Origin: Candidatus Desantisbacteria bacterium CG1_02_38_46 | Lineage (GTDB): Bacteria > Desantisbacteria > UBA1551 > UBA1559 | Assembly (NCBI GenBank): GCA_001871015.1 | Contig: MNUO01000007.1 | Coordinates: forward strand, 1 to 8,199 | Direction of reading: 5' to 3' | Length of the DNA stretch: 8,199 nt | Shown here: positions 1-6,523 of the stretch, in pieces | How positions within the stretch are numbered: the stretch's first letter is position 1 | Layout: each line of letters starts with the position of its first letter | Notes under the pieces: generated by a model | What the model saw: only the letters and a program-made list of their open reading frames with translations | Database searches by the model: none | What the model was told of the DNA's origin: nothing | Program-made: the position numbers and the translations under genes

Positions 1-2
1 CA

Positions 3-233
3 AATCTTCAAACAGTAGAAAGACGTCTAATGAATTTCCAAGTTCGATACCAAGAAGTAGCTCGTCCCTTTAGCTGGAAATTCACCAGGAAAGACCTTAA
101 AGAAAGACTTAATCTTGTTAGTGAGAATGTCATTAATCAATATCAACCAGTAATTTTCCAAGAGTCAATCCTTGAAGAATTTCCGTTGTGGAACGATCCA
201 CAAAAAGTTTTATCTGTCTATGTAAATACATAA
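3..233 (+). CDS. IS630-family transposase, C-terminal end (5' part outside window)
   Basis: The frame is open from the window edge (codons starting at base 3), so the ATG at 30 is internal and the gene is cut by the window, not shown to be truncated. The segment reading NLQTVERRL…RYQEVARPFSWKFTRKDL matches the C-terminal signature of IS630/Tc1-mariner-like transposases, where a [Y/N]-x-x-x-A-[R/K]-P-F-x-W-x-[F/Y]-T motif follows the DDE catalytic core. The catalytic residues are not in view. About 40 further residues follow that I do not recognise. It is the only plus-strand gene and converges on the flavodoxin-like gene, with only 22 bases between the two stop codons. The right terminal inverted repeat and flanking TA would have to lie in that gap, and I cannot identify them. 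Whether the element is intact is unknown. Confidence 0.75.
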   Translation, partial: NLQTVERRLMNFQVRYQEVARPFSWKFTRKDLKERLNLVSENVINQYQPVIFQESILEEFPLWNDPQKVLSVYVNT

Positions 234-255
234 CAGAACTTTTGAAATAGACCAC

Positions 256-729
256 TTAGCCCAATCTTTTAACCAACCTGGCAATGCGACTGCCAAGTTC
301 TCTGCACTGTTTTTTCACGCGGTCATCAGGAGCGCCGATTGAAACAGGCCCATAGTGGTCACCACTGGAATTTCCCTGGACAACCATTCCATGAATTAAC
401 ATTGCTTCAATTATGCTTAAAATAGTTGTTTCATTTCCTCCACCAATGTTTGCTGATGAAGAAAAAGCGCCACCAACCTTGCCTTCAAGTTGTCCGTGAA
501 ACTTTACACTTTCATCGAGAAATTTTTTAATTTCTGCGGCAAGTGTTCCATAATAAGTCGGCGAGCCGATGATAATTCCATCGTAATTGAGCAACGCTTC
601 AACTTTAATCTCTTTGACATCCTTCACATCAACATCTGCACTTTCTTTCTTTACACCTTCTCCAATGAGTTCAGCCATCTTCTTTGTATTTCCTGTTCTG
701 GAATAGTACAAAACTAAAACCTTTGCCAT
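256..729 (-). CDS. flavodoxin-fold protein (WrbA/flavodoxin-like oxidoreductase)
   Basis: Predicted cytoplasmic FMN-binding protein of 157 aa. The N-terminus is a beta strand followed by the flavodoxin phosphate-binding loop YYSRTGNT (residues 8-15). A second FMN-contact segment, GSPTYYGTLAAEIKKFLD (55-72), follows, and then a glycine-rich loop SSANIGGGNETT (91-102) that resembles WrbA-type NAD(P)H:quinone oxidoreductases. The C-terminal part (GDHYGPVSIGAPDD, then a helix with ELGSRIA) is also WrbA-like, but at 157 aa the protein is shorter than WrbA (about 200 aa). I therefore call only the fold. The start is supported by a GGGGG-rich ribosome binding site a few bases upstream of the ATG. 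It lies 61 nt downstream of ogt on the same strand and could be co-transcribed with it. The electron donor and substrate cannot be deduced. Confidence 0.85.
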   Translation of the reverse strand: MAKVLVLYYSRTGNTKKMAELIGEGVKKESADVDVKDVKEIKVEALLNYDGIIIGSPTYYGTLAAEIKKFLDESVKFHGQLEGKVGGAFSSSANIGGGNETTILSIIEAMLIHGMVVQGNSSGDHYGPVSIGAPDDRVKKQCRELGSRIARLVKRLG

Positions 730-790
730 ATATACCCCCTTAGAAAACCCTTTTTAAATAAGGCTTTTAAAAAATAGTGTCTGCCCCTAC

Positions 791-1342
791 TTAAGTAAGT
801 AATACCCCTTCCAGCTGGAGTAGCCGCTCTTTCCATTTTATTCCCAGGGAAAATCCACCAATTTTCCCATTCTGTTCAATCACGCGATGGCAGGGGACAA
901 GCAGGGGAATGGAATTTATTTTAAGTGCCTGCCCGACTGCTCTATACCCTTTGGGATTGCCCGATTTCTTTGCCACCCACCGATATGAACGCGTCTCCCC
1001 ATATGGAATGGCACGCGTGGCAGTGAATACAGCACTTTGAAAAGGAGTGTAGCGGCTTAAGTCAATGGTGTAATCAAACTCAGCTTTCTTGCCTGCAAAA
1101 TAATTTTCAATGTTTTTCCTTAAATTTTCAAAATCCTGTGGAGATTCCTCTATCTGTGATTCGCCAGCACTGCTCTTTATTAATTCCAACACCTCTTCCT
1201 TCGTTGAACGTGGTAACACAAGTAAGGAAATCCCTTTTTTTGTAGCACAGATTCCCATCCATGATTCATCTGAGCGGTAATTAATCTTACCGGGCTCGAT
1301 TTTGAAAACAGTATATTTTAACACCTGTTTTTTCTTTTGCAT
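791..1342 (-). CDS. ogt: methylated-DNA--[protein]-cysteine S-methyltransferase
   Basis: Suicide DNA-repair enzyme that transfers the alkyl group from O6-alkylguanine (and O4-alkylthymine) to its own cysteine. From the chosen start it has 183 residues, normal for Ogt/MGMT. The C-terminal DNA-binding domain is clear: PYGETRSY, the arginine-finger segment YRAVGQAL, the Asn hinge in KINSIP, and the active site PCHRV with the acceptor Cys at about residue 151, followed by GGFSLG. The N-terminal roughly 90 residues form the less conserved alpha/beta domain. The frame can be extended 14 codons to an ATG at 1384, but that extension reads through palindromic repeat DNA. The internal Met, giving MQKKKQVLKY and preceded by GTGGA, is therefore preferred. 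The gene lies downstream of lepA, separated by about 140 nt of repeats, so it may be transcribed separately. Confidence 0.9.
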   Translation of the reverse strand: MQKKKQVLKYTVFKIEPGKINYRSDESWMGICATKKGISLLVLPRSTKEEVLELIKSSAGESQIEESPQDFENLRKNIENYFAGKKAEFDYTIDLSRYTPFQSAVFTATRAIPYGETRSYRWVAKKSGNPKGYRAVGQALKINSIPLLVPCHRVIEQNGKIGGFSLGIKWKERLLQLEGVLLT

Positions 1343-1362
1343 ATTTATTCCACTTGCAGAGC

Positions 1363-1396
1363 CGGGGCACCCCGATGTTACCATCGGGGTCGTGCC
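1363..1396. repeat. palindromic hairpin in the lepA-ogt spacer
   Basis: A 9-bp inverted repeat, ACCCCGATG (1369-1377) and CATCGGGGT (1382-1390), flanks a TTAC loop. Outer GGCAC (1366-1370) and GTGCC (1392-1396) could alternatively extend the stem around a bulge, and GGGG-CA-CCCC (1364-1373) is a competing small palindrome. The segment is much more GC-rich than the neighbouring DNA. No T-tract follows on either strand, so it does not look like a classical intrinsic terminator. A partial copy of the adjacent repeat unit (CACTTGCAGA, 1351-1360) precedes it, so it belongs to the same repeat cluster. Confidence 0.75.
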
Positions 1397-1449
1397 ACTA
1401 CTTGCAGACCAAGGTCTGCCACTACTTGCAGACCAAGGTCTGCCACTAC
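1394..1449. repeat. 24-bp tandem repeat with internal palindrome, 2.3 copies
   Basis: Two identical 24-bp units occupy 1394-1417 and 1418-1441, and the first 8 bases of the unit recur at 1442-1449. Each unit contains the inverted repeat GCAGACC-AA-GGTCTGC (1404-1419 and 1428-1443) joined by the linker CACTACTT. There are no variable spacers, so it is not a CRISPR array. It sits between the lepA stop and the ogt start and probably belongs to a dispersed intergenic repeat family. Only the copies seen here can be confirmed. Confidence 0.85.
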
Positions 1450-1453
1450 AAAA

Positions 1454-1481
1454 GTAGATTGCTTTGCTTTTCGCAATGACA
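1454..1481. repeat. short REP-like repeat (TGTCATTGCGA…GCAATCTAC)
   Basis: On the minus strand this reads TGTCATTGCG…AAAGCAATCTAC, with arms ATTGC (1458-1462) and GCAAT (1473-1477) around a purine/pyrimidine-biased loop. It is joined to the preceding tandem repeat by a small CTAC-AAAA-GTAG hairpin (1446-1457). The TCATTGCGA…GAAGCAATC pattern resembles a short intergenic repeat I have seen in several bacterial and candidate-phylum genomes. That resemblance is from memory, and only a genome-wide search would confirm it. It ends 2 bases before the lepA stop codon. Confidence 0.55.
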
Positions 1482-1482
1482 G

Positions 1483-3366
1483 CTATATTTTTAATATGCT
1501 CAGAAATGCTTCCTGTGGAATTTCGACTCTGCCAATCATCTTCATTCGCTTTTTACCTTCCTTCTGCTTTTCCCATAATTTGCGTTTTCTGGTGATGTCT
1601 CCACCATAACATTTGCCAGTGACAAATTTACGCAGTGCAGGAATGGTTTCTCTGGCAATTATTTTTCCGCCAATTGCTGTTTGAATTGCCACTTCAAACA
1701 TGTGGCGTGGAATCAATTCCTTCAGTTGTTTTGCCAGTTCTCTTCCTCTGTGGTCCGCATTATCCCTGTGTACAATGAAAGACAGCGCATCTACTCTGTC
1801 TCCAGCTACCAGCACATCCACTTTCACCAGGTCCCCGAGCCTATAATCTAACACTTCATAATCCAGAGATGCATAGCCGCTTGAGATAGATTTTAACTGG
1901 TCGTAGAAATCCAGAATCATCTCGCCTAACGGCATTTCATAATCTAAATACACCTGTGTTTCATCCATATACTTCATATTTTTGAAGATACCCCGTTTTC
2001 GCTTTAATACGAGGTCCATAACATTACTTACATATTTTATCGGACTTATTATCATCACTTTTATGTATGGTTCTTCAATTTTAACAATTGAACCTGGTTG
2101 AGGCATCTTCGCTGGATTGTCAATTTCTACCGGACCATTATGAGTGATTACGCGGTAGATGACACTGGGCATAGTAAGAATCAATTCGAGGTTGTATTCC
2201 CGTTCAAGCCGTTCTTTGACAATATCCATATGAAGTAGCCCCAGGAACCCACAGCGCAATCCCGGACCGAACGCAGGAGAATCTTCAACGGTATAGGTAA
2301 AAGATGCATCATTAAGGCTCAATTTTTCCATAGAACCCTTCAGCATTTCAAAATCACCGCAACTTACAGGATAAATACTGGCAAAGACCATTGGTTTTAC
2401 TTTTTTATATCCGGGTAAAGGTTTAACTGCTGGTCTGTCCGGATGCGTAACAGTATCTCCGATTTGTGTGTCGCGAATATCCTTGATGTTTGCAATAATA
2501 TAACCGACTTCTCCACTGGAAAGTATATTTGTTTCAATCATCTTACGGGGTTCAAAAACTCCAACTTTAATGACTTCATATGTTTTTCCAGTGGACATTA
2601 ATTTGATTTTTTCACCCTTCCTGACTTTTCCTTCCATTACTCTCACATAGACGATTACACCTTCATAGGGACTGAAGGAGGAGTCAAAGATGAGGCATGC
2701 CAGTGGATTTTTAGATGAACCTTTTGGTGGCGGAATTTTTCTGACAATTGATTCCAGGATTTCCTTGGTGCCCTGTCCATTCTTGGCACTGGCAAAAATA
2801 ACATCGTCGTGCATTCCGCCCACCTGACTCACTATCGTGGGGTGGAGCACTGCTTCACGGGTTGGCACCCAGATTTGGCGGGCAAGCGAGGGTTGTACGC
2901 CGAGCGTTAATAACTTAATCAGCTGAGAGCTGGTACGTTCAATCTGCGCATTTGCCAGGTCAATTTTATTTATAACCGGGATAATTTTCAATTCGTGCTG
3001 TATGGCAAGGTTAGCATTGGCGATTGTCTGGGCTTCAACTCCCTGACTTGCATCCACAAGCAAGATTGCTCCTTCACAGGAAGCAAGGCTGCGGGAAACT
3101 TCATAACTGAAGTCAACATGGCCGGGCGTGTCAATCAAATTCAAAGTGTAATCGTTTCCATCGTCGGCTTTGTATATAATCCTTACTGCTTTTGCCTTGA
3201 TGGTAATACCACGCTCCCGCTCTAAGTCCATAGAATCCAGTATCTGTTCCTGCATATCCCTTTTCTCAACCATACCGGTCATTTCAAGGATGCGGTCAGC
3301 AAGGGTGGATTTTCCATGGTCAATATGTGCAACAATGCAAAAATTTCTAATAAATTCATTTTCCAT
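1483..3366 (-). CDS. lepA: elongation factor 4 (LepA), ribosome back-translocating GTPase
   Basis: Translational GTPase acting on the ribosome. All G motifs are present: G1 AHIDHGKS (13-20), G2 region RERGITI, G3 DTPGH (79-83), G4 NKID (133-136) and G5 SAK (193-195). These are followed by the EF-G-like domains ([49 protein letters not shown]) and the LepA-specific C-terminal domain ([61 protein letters not shown]). It has 627 residues against about 600 usually. The excess is a block of about 28 residues between G4 and G5 (V157-G184), which is GC-rich at the DNA level and reported separately. The start ATG lies one base after the HAD stop codon (TGAGATG), so translation is probably coupled to that gene. 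The C-terminus is intact. Confidence 0.97.
   Translation of the reverse strand: MENEFIRNFCIVAHIDHGKSTLADRILEMTGMVEKRDMQEQILDSMDLERERGITIKAKAVRIIYKADDGNDYTLNLIDTPGHVDFSYEVSRSLASCEGAILLVDASQGVEAQTIANANLAIQHELKIIPVINKIDLANAQIERTSSQLIKLLTLGVQPSLARQIWVPTREAVLHPTIVSQVGGMHDDVIFASAKNGQGTKEILESIVRKIPPPKGSSKNPLACLIFDSSFSPYEGVIVYVRVMEGKVRKGEKIKLMSTGKTYEVIKVGVFEPRKMIETNILSSGEVGYIIANIKDIRDTQIGDTVTHPDRPAVKPLPGYKKVKPMVFASIYPVSCGDFEMLKGSMEKLSLNDASFTYTVEDSPAFGPGLRCGFLGLLHMDIVKERLEREYNLELILTMPSVIYRVITHNGPVEIDNPAKMPQPGSIVKIEEPYIKVMIISPIKYVSNVMDLVLKRKRGIFKNMKYMDETQVYLDYEMPLGEMILDFYDQLKSISSGYASLDYEVLDYRLGDLVKVDVLVAGDRVDALSFIVHRDNADHRGRELAKQLKELIPRHMFEVAIQTAIGGKIIARETIPALRKFVTGKCYGGDITRKRKLWEKQKEGKKRMKMIGRVEIPQEAFLSILKI
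2815..2898 (-). repeat. GC-rich in-frame insertion inside lepA (G4-G5 region)
   Basis: These 84 bases encode residues V157-G184 of LepA, between QLIKLLTLG and [11 protein letters not shown]. In ordinary LepA proteins those segments join almost directly through a short D/E-rich turn. By hand count 52 of 84 bases are G/C (62%), whereas the next 84 coding bases downstream have 36 (43%). On the coding strand it has nested inverted segments: GCCCGCC against GGTGGGC (one G-T mismatch) and TGGGTG against CACCCCA (one extra base). GGCG occurs at both edges and could be a short target duplication. It looks like a palindromic intergenic-type repeat inserted without breaking the frame, but a lineage-specific protein insertion remains possible. 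Confidence 0.55.
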
Positions 3367-3367
3367 C

Positions 3368-4183
3368 TCAAATATTTTTTATAATCTTTCTCATTCCAGT
3401 TACATCTTTAATAATATATTCTGGTTTATGCAGACCCTTTGCCTCTCTTGCCATTTTCTGTGTTGTCGCACCACTCAGGACCATCACTGGTATAAAACCC
3501 ATTCGGTTTGCGAATATAATGTCAGTATCAAGTCTATCCCCGATGAAATAAGTTTTTTCATTTTTCAGGGATTTTTTGCCAAGAACAATGCGAATGATTT
3601 CTGGGTTTGGCTTTCCGATTATATACGGTTTTTTACCTGAAGCAGTGCTTATTGCAGCAAGCAGTGAGCCGCAACCTGGAGAAATTGTATTTTTTTCAGG
3701 AAATGTTTTATCTGCATTTGTGGCGATAAACTTTGCTCCATTGATTAATTCTGATGAAGCTCTTCTCATTTTTTTGTATGTAAAATGCCAATCCATTCCT
3801 ACCACAACATAATCTGCCTTGTCTTTGTCGTTTAGTTTCAGGATTTTAGCAGGAACTTTTTTAATTTCTTTCTTAAGCGGGAGCGTCCCGATTACAAAGA
3901 TCTTTGGTTTGAAACCTGGATTGCCAAAATCCTTTTTTATTCTTTTTTCAAGATACATTCTGATAGCATTTGCAGAACATATTATTTCTGAACGCTTTGA
4001 TTTTATACCAAGTTTTTCTAATTTTTTCTGATAACCTGACTGTGAACGAGTAGAATTATTAGTTAGAAAGTAGATTTTATGTCTGTTTCTTCTGAATTTT
4101 TCAATAATGGCTGGAATTTTTCTGTTTATAAGAATTGTCCCACGCCAGATAACACCATCGAGGTCAAAAATTAAAGTAGCCAT
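3368..4183 (-). CDS. HAD-superfamily IIA phosphatase (NagD/phosphoglycolate phosphatase-like)
   Basis: Cytoplasmic Mg2+-dependent phosphohydrolase of 271 aa, the normal length for HAD-IIA. Motif I is FDLDGVIW with nucleophile D7 and acid D9. Motif II is LTNNST (T41), the loop phosphate-binding lysine is in GKPNPE (K191), and motif IV is [10 protein letters not shown] (D216, D221). The C2-type cap lies between about residues 70 and 180, including the family-typical [23 protein letters not shown] stretch. Relatives act on nucleotide monophosphates, phosphoglycolate, p-nitrophenyl phosphate or glycerol phosphates, and the substrate here cannot be assigned. It starts 21 nt after the OmpA-like gene without an obvious Shine-Dalgarno sequence. 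It ends 1 nt before lepA, which suggests one transcript and coupling to lepA. Confidence 0.9.
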   Translation of the reverse strand: MATLIFDLDGVIWRGTILINRKIPAIIEKFRRNRHKIYFLTNNSTRSQSGYQKKLEKLGIKSKRSEIICSANAIRMYLEKRIKKDFGNPGFKPKIFVIGTLPLKKEIKKVPAKILKLNDKDKADYVVVGMDWHFTYKKMRRASSELINGAKFIATNADKTFPEKNTISPGCGSLLAAISTASGKKPYIIGKPNPEIIRIVLGKKSLKNEKTYFIGDRLDTDIIFANRMGFIPVMVLSGATTQKMAREAKGLHKPEYIIKDVTGMRKIIKNI

Positions 4184-4204
4184 TAGAATAATGTTACATC
4201 GCGT

Positions 4205-4918
4205 TTATTTAATAATAATTTCCACACGCCTGTTTTGTTTTCTGCCTTCTCTGGTCTTATTTGTATCAATCGGGCAGGCTGAGCCCAGTCCCTCAACGAT
4301 TATTTTGTCTTCAGGGATTTCTTTTGCAATCAGATAATTTGCCACCGCCTTTGCTTTGACGAGAGAGGTATGCAGGTTCGTTTTTGAACTCCCAAAACTA
4401 TCAGTGTAGCCGGCAATAATGATACGGTGGTCCGGATGAGCTTTCAGCGCTTTTACAATTACGTCGAGAGAGCGGTAAATAACGGCTTCAAGCACATCGT
4501 GATAAAAGAAAAAGTCAGTGTTAAAAATTATTTTCAATTCTTCAGCAGAAGGAACAACCTGCGCATATTTTGTTATTTCTGTGGTTATAATTTCTTCGAG
4601 AGTACGGGTTTCTTCTACTTTTTGCTCGACAGGAAGGACAGATTTCTCTTGTTCCATTTTTTCCAATTTCTTATTTGATTCTTCCAATTCCGCAGATAAT
4701 TTAGCATTATCAAGTTTTAATTTTTCAATTTCAACATTCTTTGCAGCAATTTCTTTATCCTTCCGGGCAAGCGTTTCGCCGAAGGATGCATTTAGGACCG
4801 CCTCCCTTTTCTTTATTTCTTCCGCTACTTCCTTGTCGCTTTTCCCGAACAACCCTGCATAACTAACACCTGAACACAGAAGAACCACAATCACCACTAA
4901 ACCAATTTCTTTTTTCAT
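4205..4918 (-). CDS. OmpA-family peptidoglycan-binding envelope protein
   Basis: Exported protein of 237 aa. Residues 1-21 are a signal peptide (basic MKKE, hydrophobic core, likely cleavage after VSYA). A strongly charged heptad-like helix follows (about 28-95, rich in K/E/L), predicted to be a coiled coil spanning the periplasm. A C-terminal OmpA domain occupies about 125-237: IIIAGYTDSFGSS (D173), the helix NLHTSLVKAKAVANYL, VEGLGSACPI, and EGRKQNRRVEIII at the end. OmpA domains bind diaminopimelate in peptidoglycan through an Asp and an Arg; the position usually holding Arg in the SxxRAxxV helix is Lys188 here. The start is supported by a strong AGGGAGGGG sequence just upstream. There is no beta-barrel, so it is more like the Pal/coiled-coil OmpA group than true OmpA. 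A lipobox is not convincing (VLLC). Confidence 0.88.
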   Translation of the reverse strand: MKKEIGLVVIVVLLCSGVSYAGLFGKSDKEVAEEIKKREAVLNASFGETLARKDKEIAAKNVEIEKLKLDNAKLSAELEESNKKLEKMEQEKSVLPVEQKVEETRTLEEIITTEITKYAQVVPSAEELKIIFNTDFFFYHDVLEAVIYRSLDVIVKALKAHPDHRIIIAGYTDSFGSSKTNLHTSLVKAKAVANYLIAKEIPEDKIIVEGLGSACPIDTNKTREGRKQNRRVEIIIK

Positions 4919-4921
4919 TTT

Positions 4922-4930
4922 CCCCTCCCT
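4922..4930 (-). promoter_or_regulatory. strong Shine-Dalgarno of the ompA-like gene
   Basis: The minus strand reads AGGGAGGGG followed by AAA and the ATG. It is the strongest purine-rich ribosome binding site in the window and fits high expression of an envelope structural protein. The 75 nt between this gene and the upstream RF-like gene are AT-rich. I see no confident promoter hexamers or terminator there. Confidence 0.7.
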
Positions 4931-4993
4931 TTTCTAATTTTTTTTAGATTACTCATTTTTCAAACAGAATACTTTTTACAGATTCTCTAAAAT

Positions 4994-5365
4994 TTAATTA
5001 TGGCCATATTTTAAAAGTGTCCTGCGTCTGTGTGCTGATTTCCTGTGGCGTGCTTTTTCTATTTCCTTGAGCCACTTAGATGTCCGGGGAGAAATTCGCA
5101 TCTCAATTTTATCCACAAGTTCACGCAGCGCAAGGAATCTGTTTATGCTGCGCTTGCGGTCTTTTTGCATCCGCACCTGAATTCCAAGCGGCGGATAGCT
5201 CAATCTCACACAGTTGGCTGTCTTGTTGATTTTCTGCCCACCCTTTCCACCGCCGCGGATAAACTGTTCTTCAATATCTGAGATATCAATTTTTAAACGT
5301 TCTATGCGTTCACGTAATGTCGCAACTTTTGCAGGAGATACATCAAATAATTCATTGAAATTCAT
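4994..5365 (-). CDS. stand-alone GGQ release-factor-like protein (RF-1 domain; ribosome rescue candidate)
   Basis: Small cytoplasmic protein of 123 aa from the preferred start. It holds only the class-I release factor catalytic domain: RGGGKGGQKINKTANCVRLSY carries the GGQ that triggers peptidyl-tRNA hydrolysis, followed by GIQVRMQKDRKRSINR and helix LALRELVDKIE. The tail is very basic (KARHRKSAHRRRTLLKYG), as in ArfB/YaeJ and the mitochondrial C12orf65 (mtRF-R) group, where it reaches into the ribosome. Codon-recognition domains are absent, so a role in rescue of stalled ribosomes is inferred. The exact family (ArfB or C12orf65-like) is unclear, hence no symbol. An upstream ATG at 5389 is in frame, but it has no ribosome binding site and falls near the predicted transcription start. 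The start at 5365 (MNFNELFDVSPAK) is therefore preferred. Confidence 0.85.
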   Translation of the reverse strand: MNFNELFDVSPAKVATLRERIERLKIDISDIEEQFIRGGGKGGQKINKTANCVRLSYPPLGIQVRMQKDRKRSINRFLALRELVDKIEMRISPRTSKWLKEIEKARHRKSAHRRRTLLKYGHN

Positions 5366-5393
5366 ATGTGTATTATTCTTGAGCAGCATAATT

Positions 5394-5399
5394 ATTATA
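5394..5399 (-). promoter_or_regulatory. candidate -10 box (TATAAT) for the RF-like gene
   Basis: A perfect TATAAT lies on the minus strand, with a weak -35-like TTAAAT 17 bases upstream (3 of 6 matches to TTGACA). Transcription would start near 5387, leaving a 5' leader of about 20 nt before the preferred ATG at 5365. The local DNA is AT-rich, so a chance match is possible. Confidence 0.35.
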
Positions 5400-5428
5400 A
5401 AAATAGATTTATCCTAATTTAACTTTTA

Positions 5429-6523
5429 TTAATATTTTTTTTCGCTAAATACTATTTTTTTATCTTTATCAAACTCATATTCAAAATATTTCACAGGTTG
5501 ACACTTAGCTTTAAATTCGCTATTAAACTTTGGCAGTAGAATTTTTGATAATTTATCGGTATCTTCTTCATTGTTTTCTGAAGGTTTTGGCAATACAATT
5601 GTGGGATATAAATTTTCAGGTTTAGTGCCGTTTTCAGAACCGTTCAAATACTCAAGAGACCATTTTACATATCTTTCCAATTGATAGCAAATTCCGAGGT
5701 CTATGACTGTTTTTAATTCTATCAGTCTAAACCCTCTATTTGGACTATTTACAATAGTGAAAATATCTATCTTTTGCATCCCAACACCACAAAAAACTTC
5801 ATTGCCTATCCAATCTATCTCATTGCTTTTGCCGCAAATTTGAGCAAAAAATGTATTGTCAAACTTTTTTAAACCAGCATTTTCAGAAAAATATGCTTGC
5901 AAATATGTTTCCACTCTTCTTTTTCTATATATAATTTTTTCTATGTTTGGTATGTTTGCTTTGCTTTTATCATATTGAAAAGAACTATCTGTTTTTATAA
6001 TTTTACCTTTTTCCCAAGAAAATCCTCCAGCAGGATCCAAAAATTTTCTATTGTTTTTATTTCTTATTAGTTCAACCAATTTATTAGCTTCTTTGGGAGT
6101 GACAGGAGTACAACCACGACCTCCTTTGAGTTTTCTGTAAATTAGACTCCAGATAATATCTCTGGGATTATCTGGAAGTTTTTCCAATGCATCCCACTCA
6201 TCAATTGGTTGGGAGTACACTTCTTCTGGTTCAATGAAGACTCTATACAGAAGTTTTTTCTTTAGCCTTCCGTTGCAGAAGTTATCTTTATCATAATATA
6301 CAATTTGCTTGCCATCTGAGTCAATATTCTTTTTGATCTTGAATATTCCATAGAAACCAACTCCTTCAAAATAGAATATTACTCTATCCCCAGCCCGAAC
6401 TCTTTTTATATCTGCCAAAAGACTGATATTATTATCTTGTTCTCCAGAGCTTGTGCCCGCAAACATATATTCTAAGTGCGCTGGAAATGTATTTTCATTA
6501 ACTATAAAAACATGTGTAGTCAT
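5429..6523 (-). CDS. putative restriction endonuclease: EVE/PUA-like domain plus NucS-like PD-(D/E)XK nuclease
   Basis: Protein of 364 aa with two recognisable parts. Residues 3 to about 65 (HVFIVNENTFP…LADIKRVRAGDRVIFYFEGVGFYGIFKI) have the strand pattern and the 'V-x-x-GD-x-V-x-FY' core of EVE/YTH/PUA-like domains, which in other nucleases read modified bases. A conserved-looking linker, IIWSLIYRKLKGGRGCTP (123-140), follows. The C-terminal half holds a PD-(D/E)XK core: KID with D253, then RLIELK (E269, K271), then CYQLERYVKWSLEYL. The Q-x-x-RY helix is typical of the NucS/DUF91-like branch. It follows the methyltransferase with a 1-nt stop/start overlap (TAATG) and its own AGGAG, so it is probably the restriction partner of that enzyme. 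Recognition sequence and cleavage type cannot be told. The EVE call is by motif only; the nuclease call is firmer. Confidence 0.75.
   Translation of the reverse strand: MTTHVFIVNENTFPAHLEYMFAGTSSGEQDNNISLLADIKRVRAGDRVIFYFEGVGFYGIFKIKKNIDSDGKQIVYYDKDNFCNGRLKKKLLYRVFIEPEEVYSQPIDEWDALEKLPDNPRDIIWSLIYRKLKGGRGCTPVTPKEANKLVELIRNKNNRKFLDPAGGFSWEKGKIIKTDSSFQYDKSKANIPNIEKIIYRKRRVETYLQAYFSENAGLKKFDNTFFAQICGKSNEIDWIGNEVFCGVGMQKIDIFTIVNSPNRGFRLIELKTVIDLGICYQLERYVKWSLEYLNGSENGTKPENLYPTIVLPKPSENNEEDTDKLSKILLPKFNSEFKAKCQPVKYFEYEFDKDKKIVFSEKKY

Noticed and set aside
1343-1384. 14-residue N-terminal extension of the Ogt protein (start at 1384)
   Set aside because: The extra codons read through the palindromic hairpin and have no family similarity. 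The internal Met at 1342 gives the normal length.
1363-1396. Hairpin as an intrinsic terminator of lepA
   Set aside because: No T-tract follows the stem on either strand. A repeat element fits better.
1394-1449. Possible minimal CRISPR array
   Set aside because: Units are directly adjacent with no spacers, there are only two full copies, and no cas genes are present.
1337-1609. Plus-strand open frame with repeated residues across the lepA-ogt spacer
   Set aside because: Its repetitive part is just a translation of the 24-bp tandem DNA repeat, and the rest is antisense to lepA.
3170-3640. Plus-strand open frames antisense to lepA and the HAD gene (and similar ones elsewhere)
   Set aside because: They are shadows of strongly supported minus-strand genes, have no recognisable motifs, and lack convincing ribosome binding sites.
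4859-4918. OmpA-like protein as a lipoprotein
   Set aside because: The only Cys in the signal region (VLLC) lacks the small residue expected before it. A standard cleavage site after VSYA is a better fit.
5366-5389. First in-frame ATG of the RF-like gene as the start
   Set aside because: It has no Shine-Dalgarno, and the candidate -10 box would put the transcription start at or just after it.
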